From positions 1-5,702 of the forward strand of contig JAFGQQ010000122.1 of NCBI GenBank assembly GCA_016935595.1: a DNA stretch of 5,702 nt, given 5' to 3'. This document shows, piece by piece, positions 1 to 5,702 of the stretch. The notes below the pieces were generated by a model. It did no database searches and was not told the origin of the DNA. It was given only the letters and a program-made list of their open reading frames with translations. The position numbers and the translations under genes were made by a program. This DNA comes from Bacteroidales bacterium (lineage in GTDB: Bacteria > Bacteroidota > Bacteroidia > Bacteroidales > UBA10428). Each line of letters begins with the position of its first letter. Within the stretch, counting starts at the first letter, position 1.

Positions 1-2
1 AC

Positions 3-178
3 CCGCCACACGATGTACCCTTTATTTGAAATGCAAATCTTTTCTGTGGCGGAATAGCAGTGAACAGTCTTTGTCCACCGAAGCGTTGCGAAGGTGGAAA
101 TCATCAAATCGTGAGCCGTGATAATTAAAAGCCCCGGAGGGGCGACATGTTTGTAGATAAAAATACCAAAAATACACT
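3..178. repeat. Composite intergenic repeat, copy 1 (about 175 bp)
   Basis: This is the first full copy of a unit that recurs at 179 and 369. It contains three separate inverted repeats. CCGCCACA at 3-10 pairs with TGTGGCGG at 45-52. TCCACC at 74-79 pairs with GGTGGA at 93-98. GCCCC/GGGGC forms a tight hairpin at 131-143 with a 3-base loop. Against copy 2 it shows about five substitutions before the A-rich tail, where the copies diverge. The only long open frame across it (minus strand, about 22-375) is the repeat itself translated, so I treat the region as non-coding. The unit may extend left of the window. It resembles mobile intergenic palindromic repeats (REP/MITE-like), but no transposase gene or target-site duplication is visible. 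Confidence 0.85.
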
Positions 179-368
179 CGCCACACGATGTGCCCTTTAT
201 TTAAAATGCAAATCTTTTCTGTGGCGGAATAGCAGTGAACAGTCTTTGTCCACTGAAGCGTTACGAAGGTGGAAATCATCAAATCGTGAGCCGTGAATCG
301 TGAGCCGTGATAATTAAAAGCCCCGGAGGGGCGATATGTTTGTAGAAAAAAAAAATCCAAAACCATCC
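179..368. repeat. Composite intergenic repeat, copy 2 (about 190 bp)
   Basis: Second copy in direct orientation, starting 175 bp after copy 1. The same three palindromes are present: CGCCACA at 179-185 with TGTGGCG at 220-226, TCCACT at 249-254 with GGTGGA at 268-273, and GCCCC/GGGGC at 320-332. In the second palindrome the C-to-T change at 254 still allows a T:G (U:G) wobble with G268. This copy is longer than copy 1 mainly because of a 14-bp tandem duplication at 283-310 and a longer A-run in the tail. Confidence 0.85.
283..310. repeat. 14-bp tandem duplication inside repeat copy 2
   Basis: The 14-mer ATCGTGAGCCGTGA occurs at 283-296 and again immediately at 297-310; copy 1 has it only once (about 108-121). 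It can be read as heptamers in register: TGAGCCG, TGAATCG, TGAGCCG, TGA. The extra block is exactly two heptamer periods, which fits slippage or unequal pairing at a short tandem repeat. Confidence 0.9.
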
Positions 369-421
369 CCGCCACACGATGTGCCGTCTAATTGAAATGC
401 AAATCTTTTCTGTGGCGGAAT
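369..421. repeat. Composite intergenic repeat, copy 3 (partial)
   Basis: Only the first module of the unit is present: CCGCCACA at 369-376 and TGTGGCGG at 411-418, with a 34-base interior. The right half of the interior and the right arm match copy 1 exactly from about 393 to 421, while the left interior has diverged. The other two palindromes are absent. This shows that the CCGCCACA...TGTGGCGG segment can exist as a module of its own. Confidence 0.85.
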
Positions 422-432
422 TTAATAAATGG

Positions 433-460
433 TGAGCAGCTAATATTGAGCAGTGAGTAG
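433..460. repeat. Degenerate heptamer remnants (TGAGCAG-like)
   Basis: TGAGCAG lies at 433-439 and 447-453, followed directly by TGAGTAG at 454-460. Related heptamers occur inside the larger repeat (TGAACAG at 61-67, TGAGCCG at 112-118 and 287-307). The rest of 422-489, between the repeats and the end of nadD, shows no gene. A short A/T stem at 458-473 has no T-run behind it in the nadD direction, so I do not call a terminator. Confidence 0.6.
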
Positions 461-489
461 TAAAAACTTACTATTTAATCTTCAATTTC

Positions 490-1065
490 CTATTTATAAA
501 ACCCCATTTTATTGATATATTCAAAAACGTTTTTAGGCATAAAAGGGCTTACATCCTGATCTTTTGCAATCATTTCGCGGATATTACTCGATGATATTTC
601 AATCATAGGAGCAATGATCAATTCAGCATTAACCATATTTTTCTTATTTACTATTTCTGAATTGGTACGCGGATATACAAACCGTTTAAAATTGTTTTGA
701 ATCTGTTCATATCCTTTCCACCTGTGAAACAAATTTACTCCATCAGAACCCATTATCAGATAAAACATCCTGTCAGGATATTGCTCTTTTAAAAAAAATA
801 AAGTGTCAACTGTATACGAGGGTTGAGGCAGGAAAAATTCAACATCCGATGCTTTTATGTTTTTGGAATTATTAATAGCCATTTCAACCATTTTAAAGCG
901 CTGCAATTGATCCAATAAAACATTTTTTTCTTTAAACGGATTATGCGGGCTTACAACGAACCAGAGTTCCTCAATCGCTGTATTATTAAGCATAAAGTTG
1001 GCAATTGTAAGATGCCCGTAATGTATGGGATTAAACGATCCAAAAAATAAACCTGTTTTTATCAT
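490..1065 (-). CDS. nadD: Nicotinate-nucleotide adenylyltransferase (NadD)
   Basis: This cytosolic enzyme transfers AMP from ATP to nicotinate mononucleotide, giving deamido-NAD, the step before NAD synthetase. The 191 residues are the normal family length. The nucleotidyltransferase motif GSFNPIHYGHL is at residues 9-19 with both histidines (H15, H18). SPHNPFK is at 39-45, PSYTVDTL at 82-89, the MGSDGVNLFHRWK region at 105-117, and the C-terminal ISSSNIR motif at 157-163. All expected catalytic and ATP-binding elements look intact. The ATG start at 1063-1065 puts the first strand (IKTGLFFGSF) directly at the N-terminus, as in the family. It is divergent from the lipoprotein gene at 1222 and so is the first gene of its transcript or a single gene. 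In many Bacteroidota nadD follows gmk, which is not the case here. No clear promoter is seen on its own strand. Confidence 0.95.
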   Translation of the reverse strand: MIKTGLFFGSFNPIHYGHLTIANFMLNNTAIEELWFVVSPHNPFKEKNVLLDQLQRFKMVEMAINNSKNIKASDVEFFLPQPSYTVDTLFFLKEQYPDRMFYLIMGSDGVNLFHRWKGYEQIQNNFKRFVYPRTNSEIVNKKNMVNAELIIAPMIEISSSNIREMIAKDQDVSPFMPKNVFEYINKMGFYK

Positions 1066-1151
1066 TCATAATTAATTTTAATAAATAAAAATATAAAACA
1101 ATGGCATAATATTTAAATTTCATTAATTTTTTTATAAGCAACCGTTTCCTT

Positions 1152-1183
1152 TTGTTATTTTTTAAAACTTTACTTTATCTTTG
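1152..1183 (+). promoter_or_regulatory. Bacteroidota-type promoter for the lipoprotein gene
   Basis: TTTG at 1151-1154 supplies the -33 element and TATCTTTG at 1176-1183 is a full match to the -7 consensus TAnnTTTG. The gap between them is 21 bp, within the known range. Transcription would start near 1188-1192, leaving a leader of roughly 30 bases before the ATG at 1222. The leader is A-rich without a Shine-Dalgarno motif, which is normal for this phylum. Confidence 0.75.
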
Positions 1184-1221
1184 TAACTGGTCAAAATACA
1201 ATAATTTAAAATTACCAAAAA

Positions 1222-2022
1222 ATGAAAGCAATAAAATTTATTATTCCCCTATCAATCATTATAGTTTTTGGCTGTCAGTCAAAAAACCAAAACGCATCGG
1301 AAAAAATAAAAAAAGATGAAATTAAAAAAGAAATTGATGAAGTCATGTATCCCCTTCCCTCACCCTTTGAGTTAACTCAGATGTTAAACGAAATTGAAGC
1401 GAGTTATATTATTGGCATATCGAACGAGCCCGAAAAAGCACAATCATATCTTTCAATAACAAAACAAGCTCTAAACCTGGGAATTTATAGTTCCGACCTG
1501 GCTTATGCCGCTACTTATAATCTTTCAGCCGATATTAACCTTTATTTTGATGCCATTAAACAAATTGCAAAAGAACTTGATATTATGGGCGCAATTAATA
1601 AAGAAATTGCCGGCCAGATTGAAGAAAGCATTGAAACTAAAGAAAAAGTTGCCGAATCAATAACCAACCTGTTTTACAATACATACTCCTACATGAACAA
1701 AACAGGAAATACCGAATTATCATACCTGATATTAGCCGGAACCTGGATTGAAGGTATTTACCTGACAATTAATATTTCTGATAATACATTCGATAATATC
1801 AATATTGTAAAAATCATCATGAAACAGGAAGAATCGCTGAAAAAGATCATTGAATTGATGGATGAATATAAAAGCAATAAGATGATTGAGAAGACATATA
1901 CTATTTTAAAATCGATAAATGCTATTTATGAACTCGAGGAAGGAACCGATGCATTATCGATGAAACAATTGAATGAAATTTCTAAACGGGTTGCCGATTA
2001 TCGTAGCGAAATTGTCCAATAA
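1222..2022 (+). CDS. Predicted lipoprotein, LPSP / NLGIYS family, function unknown
   Basis: I do not recognise a named function. The 266 residues begin with a lipoprotein signal peptide: K2 and K5, a hydrophobic stretch at 6-16, then VFGC with the lipidated cysteine at C18. A Lys/Glu-rich linker (about 19-41) follows, with no obvious acidic surface-export signal after the cysteine. The mature part looks entirely alpha-helical. It carries LPSP at 45-48 and ALNLGIYSSDLAYA at 83-96; both motifs recur at identical spacing in the gene at 5224, so the two are paralogues. Similar uncharacterised lipoproteins are, to my memory, common in Bacteroidota. The start is fixed by the signal peptide and the promoter at 1152-1183. 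It lies 65 bp upstream of the ABC transporter gene, with a hairpin between. The likely location is an envelope membrane facing the periplasm. A role with the transporter is inference from gene order. Confidence 0.85.
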   Translation: MKAIKFIIPLSIIIVFGCQSKNQNASEKIKKDEIKKEIDEVMYPLPSPFELTQMLNEIEASYIIGISNEPEKAQSYLSITKQALNLGIYSSDLAYAATYNLSADINLYFDAIKQIAKELDIMGAINKEIAGQIEESIETKEKVAESITNLFYNTYSYMNKTGNTELSYLILAGTWIEGIYLTINISDNTFDNINIVKIIMKQEESLKKIIELMDEYKSNKMIEKTYTILKSINAIYELEEGTDALSMKQLNEISKRVADYRSEIVQ

Positions 2023-2039
2023 ACTGTTCATAAACATTT

Positions 2040-2080
2040 AAATGGTTGATATGCATATAATATCAACCATTTTTTATTTT
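2040..2080 (+). terminator. Hairpin plus T-run: terminator or attenuator before the ABC gene
   Basis: A perfect 13-bp inverted repeat (2040-2052 with 2060-2072, core AATGGTTGATAT / ATATCAACCATT) encloses a 7-base loop and runs into a T-rich tract at 2071-2080. The form is that of an intrinsic terminator for the lipoprotein gene, although the stem is AT-rich. Only 7 bases separate the T-tract from the next ATG at 2088, so no promoter fits between them. The ABC gene must therefore be reached by read-through, from a promoter upstream of the hairpin, or after RNA processing. Confidence 0.7.
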
Positions 2081-2087
2081 TAACAAT

Positions 2088-5000
2088 ATGTCAGAAAATA
2101 TAATTGACGCCATAATAAAACTGCTTGCAATTATTACCGATTTCAACAGGAATGCTGATTTCGATAATATAAAGAACACCATCAGGCATTATCTTGAAGA
2201 AAATTACGATGCAAAAACAACCGGTAATTATTTCGAAATTTATACCAGACAGATAGAGGCTTATTATGCTGAATTTATGAATGACGAAAAACAGTTCAGG
2301 GAAACCCAAAAAGAAAAAATTATCGAAATATGTAATGAAATATCAGTTGAATATGAACTATTGGAAAGATTACTTATCATTATTCAATTGCTTGAATTTG
2401 TTAAAAATGAAAACACAGATACAAGTTCAAAAATAGGTTTTATCGACAGCGTTTCCGATTATCTTAACATTCCGCAGGAAGAATACGATGATATTAAAAC
2501 TTTTATTTTTCATGGGGCTGATGCCGTTAAAAATAAAAATCAGGCTTGTATTATTGACGGAAATGAAACAAACACATATTCCGGGATAAAGCACATCTAT
2601 AAATATAACCAGGTTGTAATTATTCAGCTATATCATATCCGCAGTAAAAACGAACTTATATTTAAATACTCCGGCGACAGGAACCTTTATATGAACGGTT
2701 TAAAAATGCAAGCCGGTAAGACATATCTGCTCGCTGTTGGCAGTGTACTTAAAACATCACGAATAAGGCCAATTTATTATTCACAGATTATATCCACATT
2801 TATTAACCTGGAGTGGCAGGAAAAAATTTATTATTCAGCCAAAGATATCGAATTCAAATTTGATGATAAACACTATGGTATCCACCGCTTTAATTTTTTT
2901 GATGAATCGGGCAAAATGGTCGGCATTATTGGCGGCAGCGGATCAGGGAAATCGACTCTTTTAAATGTTTTAAATGGTAATTTACGATTAAACAGCGGAA
3001 AAATTACAATAAATGGTTATGACATTCATGAAGAAAAAGAAAAGCTTAAAGGGCTTATTGGATATGTGCCCCAGGAAGATTTATTAATTGAGGACCTCAC
3101 CGTTTATGAAAACTTGTTATACAGTGCAAGGTTAAGCCTTGCAAACCTTCCTGAAGCAGAACTTAAAAAAAACCTTTTAAAACTATTAGTCGATTTCGAT
3201 TTGCTTGATGTAAAAGACCTCCAGGTTGGCAGTCCCCTAAAAAAAATAATCAGCGGCGGGCAGCGCAAAAGGCTTAATATTGCATTAGAACTCATAAGGG
3301 AACCATCTATACTCTTTATTGATGAACCCACTTCAGGTTTATCATCAATGGACTCGGAGAAAATGATGACTATTTTAAAACGACAGACTAATAAAGGCAA
3401 GCTCATTATATCCGTTATCCATCAGCCTTCAAGCGATATTTATAAGCTTTTCGACCGAATATTAATTATCGATAAAGGCGGGTATATAATATTTAACGGC
3501 AATCCTGTTGATGCAATTACATACTTTAAAAAAGAAGCCCATTTTGTTAATGCAGAAGAAAGCGAATGTCTTTCATGCGGAAATATTAAAACCGAACAAC
3601 CTCTCCGCATTATTGAAGCCCGGAAAGTAAATCCTTATGGCAGGTTTTTAAAAGAACGGAGGGTAAATCCCGAAGACTGGTACAAACTTTACATTGAAGG
3701 AAAAGACCAAATAATTGCTGAAAGAATTAAAAAACAGGAAGGCAGAAAAAGAAAACTGCCAAAAACTAATTTCCGTATCCCAAATAGTTTCAAACAATTC
3801 ATTATTTATATAATCCGCGATATTAAAGCAAAATTAACCAATCAGCAATATATCATTATTACGCTACTCGAAGCCCCTTTGCTTGCGGTAATTTTAGGAT
3901 TCTTTACCAGATATAACGCCGGTTCCCCTGATAATCCAAATGCTTACATATTCAGCGAAAATGTAAACATTCCGGTATTTTTATTTATGAGTGTTTTAGT
4001 TGCACTATTCCTCGGGCTTATTCAAAGTTCGGATGAAATATTAAAAGACAGGAAAATTTTAAAACGCGAAGCATTCCTTAACCTCAGTAAATTATCATTT
4101 ATAAATTCTAAAATATTTATTCTTTTTTCAATGTCGGCCATTCAAATGCTTGTTTATACCCTCATTGGAAATGCAATATTGGAAATAAAAGGAATGAGTT
4201 TTTTCTTTTGGCTTATGCTTTTTTCAACGGCCTGTTTTGCCAATATTTTAGGGTTAAACCTCTCATCAGGGATTAAATCGGCTATTGCCATATATGTATT
4301 AATACCGCTATTACTTATTCCACAAATTCTTTTTAGCGGGGCGGTTGTTGATTTTAAAAAAATGCCTACTATCGGAAAAACAAGTATATATACCCCTTTT
4401 ATAGGAGACTTAATGGCATCGCGCTGGGCTTATGAAAGTATGACCGTTCACATGTATATGAAAAATAAATACAATCGCGAATTTTATGATATTGAGCTTC
4501 AAAGACAACATTATATCTATTTGAATAACTATATTTTACCTGAAATAAAACATGAAATTACCTCGAACGACAAAGCAAGGCAAGGTTCAATATTAAATAC
4601 CTTATACCAGCTAAATCCGTCATTTTTATTCGAGAGCAACAAAAATCTTACCGATAAAAACGAGGTAATAAGTGCCATTGGCCAGTTAGAAAATCAATTT
4701 AAAACTAAAACGGCCGAAATTACAGTTGAAAAAGAACAAAAAATTGAAAAATTGATAAATAAACCCGATGGAAAAAGCGGTTTAATTCAATTAAAGCAAA
4801 ACCATCATAACCAAAAACTTGCCGAAACTGTCGAAAATATTTATGAAACGAAAAGGCTTATAAAATATAACAATCGCTATTTTAGAAACGATAAACCAGT
4901 ATATGTTCTTCCTGAACATAAATTTCTAAGGGCACATTTCTATGCACCTTATAAAAGAATATTTAATTTTTATATTGAAACATATTGGTCTAACTTATTA

Positions 5001-5108
5001 ATTATTTGGTTATTTTCGTCTGCCTTTTATTTAACGCTTATTTATGATATGCTTAAAAAAATATTACGGTTCTTTTCACGAACAATCCCGACAAGAATTC
5101 AATTTTAA
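2088..5108 (+). CDS. ABCG-type ABC half-transporter with TerB-like and FHA-like N-terminal regions
   Basis: A 1006-residue membrane ATPase of the ABCG-like, ATPase-first kind; the substrate is unknown and export is inferred. Residues 1-140 are helical and resemble two TerB-like units. About 145-250 is beta-rich and FHA-like, without the canonical phosphothreonine-binding residues that I could identify. The ATPase has Walker A GGSGSGKST at 282-290 (K288), Q-loop Q329, signature ISGGQ at 388-392, Walker B with D412 and E413, a D-loop reading SGLSS instead of the ABCG-typical SGLDS, and H-loop H445. A CLSC pair (C494, C497) follows, then a basic linker. Membrane segments are near 588-608, 629-648, 676-696, 704-724, 732-752 and 968-987. 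Between the last two lies a loop of about 200 residues, predicted periplasmic, with a charged, possibly coiled-coil stretch near 860-900. Being a half-transporter, it probably acts as a dimer. It is flanked by two paralogous lipoprotein genes on the same strand. The start follows an A-rich leader without a Shine-Dalgarno motif. Confidence 0.93.
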   Translation: MSENIIDAIIKLLAIITDFNRNADFDNIKNTIRHYLEENYDAKTTGNYFEIYTRQIEAYYAEFMNDEKQFRETQKEKIIEICNEISVEYELLERLLIIIQLLEFVKNENTDTSSKIGFIDSVSDYLNIPQEEYDDIKTFIFHGADAVKNKNQACIIDGNETNTYSGIKHIYKYNQVVIIQLYHIRSKNELIFKYSGDRNLYMNGLKMQAGKTYLLAVGSVLKTSRIRPIYYSQIISTFINLEWQEKIYYSAKDIEFKFDDKHYGIHRFNFFDESGKMVGIIGGSGSGKSTLLNVLNGNLRLNSGKITINGYDIHEEKEKLKGLIGYVPQEDLLIEDLTVYENLLYSARLSLANLPEAELKKNLLKLLVDFDLLDVKDLQVGSPLKKIISGGQRKRLNIALELIREPSILFIDEPTSGLSSMDSEKMMTILKRQTNKGKLIISVIHQPSSDIYKLFDRILIIDKGGYIIFNGNPVDAITYFKKEAHFVNAEESECLSCGNIKTEQPLRIIEARKVNPYGRFLKERRVNPEDWYKLYIEGKDQIIAERIKKQEGRKRKLPKTNFRIPNSFKQFIIYIIRDIKAKLTNQQYIIITLLEAPLLAVILGFFTRYNAGSPDNPNAYIFSENVNIPVFLFMSVLVALFLGLIQSSDEILKDRKILKREAFLNLSKLSFINSKIFILFSMSAIQMLVYTLIGNAILEIKGMSFFFWLMLFSTACFANILGLNLSSGIKSAIAIYVLIPLLLIPQILFSGAVVDFKKMPTIGKTSIYTPFIGDLMASRWAYESMTVHMYMKNKYNREFYDIELQRQHYIYLNNYILPEIKHEITSNDKARQGSILNTLYQLNPSFLFESNKNLTDKNEVISAIGQLENQFKTKTAEITVEKEQKIEKLINKPDGKSGLIQLKQNHHNQKLAETVENIYETKRLIKYNNRYFRNDKPVYVLPEHKFLRAHFYAPYKRIFNFYIETYWSNLLIIWLFSSAFYLTLIYDMLKKILRFFSRTIPTRIQF

Positions 5109-5150
5109 CAAGTATATTTAAATGCAAAAAGCCAATTAAAGGATGTAAGT

Positions 5151-5180
5151 TTTGATTTTTAAAAAAAAGTGTTAATTTTA
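5151..5180 (+). promoter_or_regulatory. Possible weak promoter for the second lipoprotein gene
   Basis: TTTG at 5151-5154 and TAATTTTA at 5173-5180 (seven of eight positions of TAnnTTTG, counting the free ones) are separated by 18 bp in the 115-bp gap after the ABC gene. The match is imperfect in an AT-rich stretch where chance hits are easy. Co-transcription with the ABC gene is equally possible, since I see no convincing terminator in this gap. Confidence 0.3.
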
Positions 5181-5223
5181 CTTGGTGTTATAAAACAACC
5201 TTAAAACCTCAAAAAATAGCTAT

Positions 5224-5702
5224 ATGATAAAAAAATATTGTCTCAAAATAGTCTGTTATTTTTTTATGCTTTTAGTAATAACCTGGATTTCTTCCTGTTC
5301 TTCAAACAAAAACAAAGGAAAAAGCATTGAAGATTCGATTGAAATAGTTGATATTGACGAACAACTAATTACCGAAATATCAACCGCAAAACAAATTTTT
5401 TATTCATTGCCCTCTCCTCTCGAAACGGCCATGCTGATAAAAAAATCAGGGGCAGCCTTTAATCCGGAAATTTTAAATTCAATCGATAATGCCAAAAATT
5501 ATGTAACATCAAAAAGTATGGCATTAAACCTTGGTATTTATAGTACCGATTTAAGTTATGCAAGCTTATTCGACCAAACACAATATTCCATTCAATACAT
5601 GACAGCAGCCCGAAAAATGGTTGACGGTTTGGGCATTACAGATGCAATCACAAACGAAACAATTGAAAAATTACAGGAAAACCTTAACCATCGCGATGTA
5701 AT
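5224..5702 (+). CDS. Predicted lipoprotein, LPSP / NLGIYS family, paralogue (3' end outside window)
   Basis: An open frame from ATG 5224 runs to the window edge without a stop (159 codons plus two bases), so the gene is cut by the window rather than broken. My translation starts MIKKYCLKIVCYFFMLLV. The signal peptide ends in ISSC, with the predicted lipidated cysteine at C25, then a Ser/Asn/Lys-rich and acidic linker. LPSP is at 62-65 and ALNLGIYSTDLSYA at 100-113; the 38-residue distance between motif starts equals that in the lipoprotein at 1222, and the two align without gaps across this region. Outside the motifs, identity is low, so the duplication is not recent. The function is unknown. 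The order lipoprotein, ABC protein, lipoprotein on one strand suggests shared work at the envelope, but that is inference. Confidence 0.85.
   Translation, partial: MIKKYCLKIVCYFFMLLVITWISSCSSNKNKGKSIEDSIEIVDIDEQLITEISTAKQIFYSLPSPLETAMLIKKSGAAFNPEILNSIDNAKNYVTSKSMALNLGIYSTDLSYASLFDQTQYSIQYMTAARKMVDGLGITDAITNETIEKLQENLNHRDV

Noticed and set aside
22..375. Open frame of 117 codons on the minus strand across the repeats
   Set aside because: Its protein is internally repeated only because the DNA is (the NYHGSRF segment appears twice), it spans palindromes, and it has no recognisable domain. Homologues in databases are likely to be mis-called copies of the same repeat.
3..421. CRISPR array
   Set aside because: The units are about 175-190 bp, repeat along their full length and have no unique spacers of regular size; no cas genes are present.
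458..473. Terminator for nadD
   Set aside because: A 6-bp A/T-rich stem (TAGTAA / TTACTA) without a T-run downstream in the nadD direction; too weak to call.
1066..1150. Promoter for nadD on the minus strand
   Set aside because: Several AT-rich partial matches exist (for example a TATATTTT-like element), but none has a TTTG at the right distance.
2056..2061. TATAAT box before the ABC gene
   Set aside because: It falls across the loop and stem of the hairpin, has no correctly spaced upstream element, and the E. coli-type -10 is not the consensus for Bacteroidota.
2091..2309. 72-codon minus-strand frame inside the 5' part of the ABC gene
   Set aside because: Lies wholly within a gene with clear protein-level evidence; no start context or family likeness. 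A shadow frame.
3104..3406. 100-codon minus-strand frame opposite the ATPase signature region
   Set aside because: Overlaps the most conserved coding part of the ABC gene (signature and Walker B); the frame is open by chance.

Overview
The window looks like a chromosomal segment of a low-GC member of the Bacteroidota (Bacteroidales/Marinilabiliales-like). The basis is the AT-rich sequence, the lack of Shine-Dalgarno motifs before A-rich start sites, a TTTG / TAnnTTTG promoter of the type used by the Bacteroidota primary sigma factor, and gene families that I associate with this phylum. The genus cannot be fixed from the sequence.

Layout. Positions 1-421 hold two full copies and one partial copy of a composite intergenic repeat. 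Each full unit carries three short palindromes, and one copy has an internal 14-bp duplication. Positions 422-489 hold remnants of a degenerate heptamer repeat. At 490-1065, minus strand, is nadD, the NAD-biosynthesis adenylyltransferase. A 156-bp divergent intergenic region follows, with a good Bacteroidota promoter firing rightwards. The rest reads rightwards: a small lipoprotein (1222-2022), a hairpin plus T-run (2040-2080), a 1006-residue ABC half-transporter of the ABCG type with unusual added domains (2088-5108), and a second lipoprotein that runs off the window end (5224-5702).

The most interesting part is 1222-5702. The two lipoproteins are paralogues: they share an LPSP motif and an ALNLGIYS-DL-YA motif at exactly the same spacing. 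They flank a membrane ABC protein that joins a TerB-like helical N-terminus, a beta-rich FHA-like linker, an ABCG-type ATPase, a CxxC element, six predicted membrane segments and a periplasmic insertion of about 200 residues. I infer that the three form a functional set at the cell envelope. No substrate can be named from the sequence, and a plain gene duplication flanking an unrelated transporter remains possible. nadD and the repeats appear unrelated to this set.
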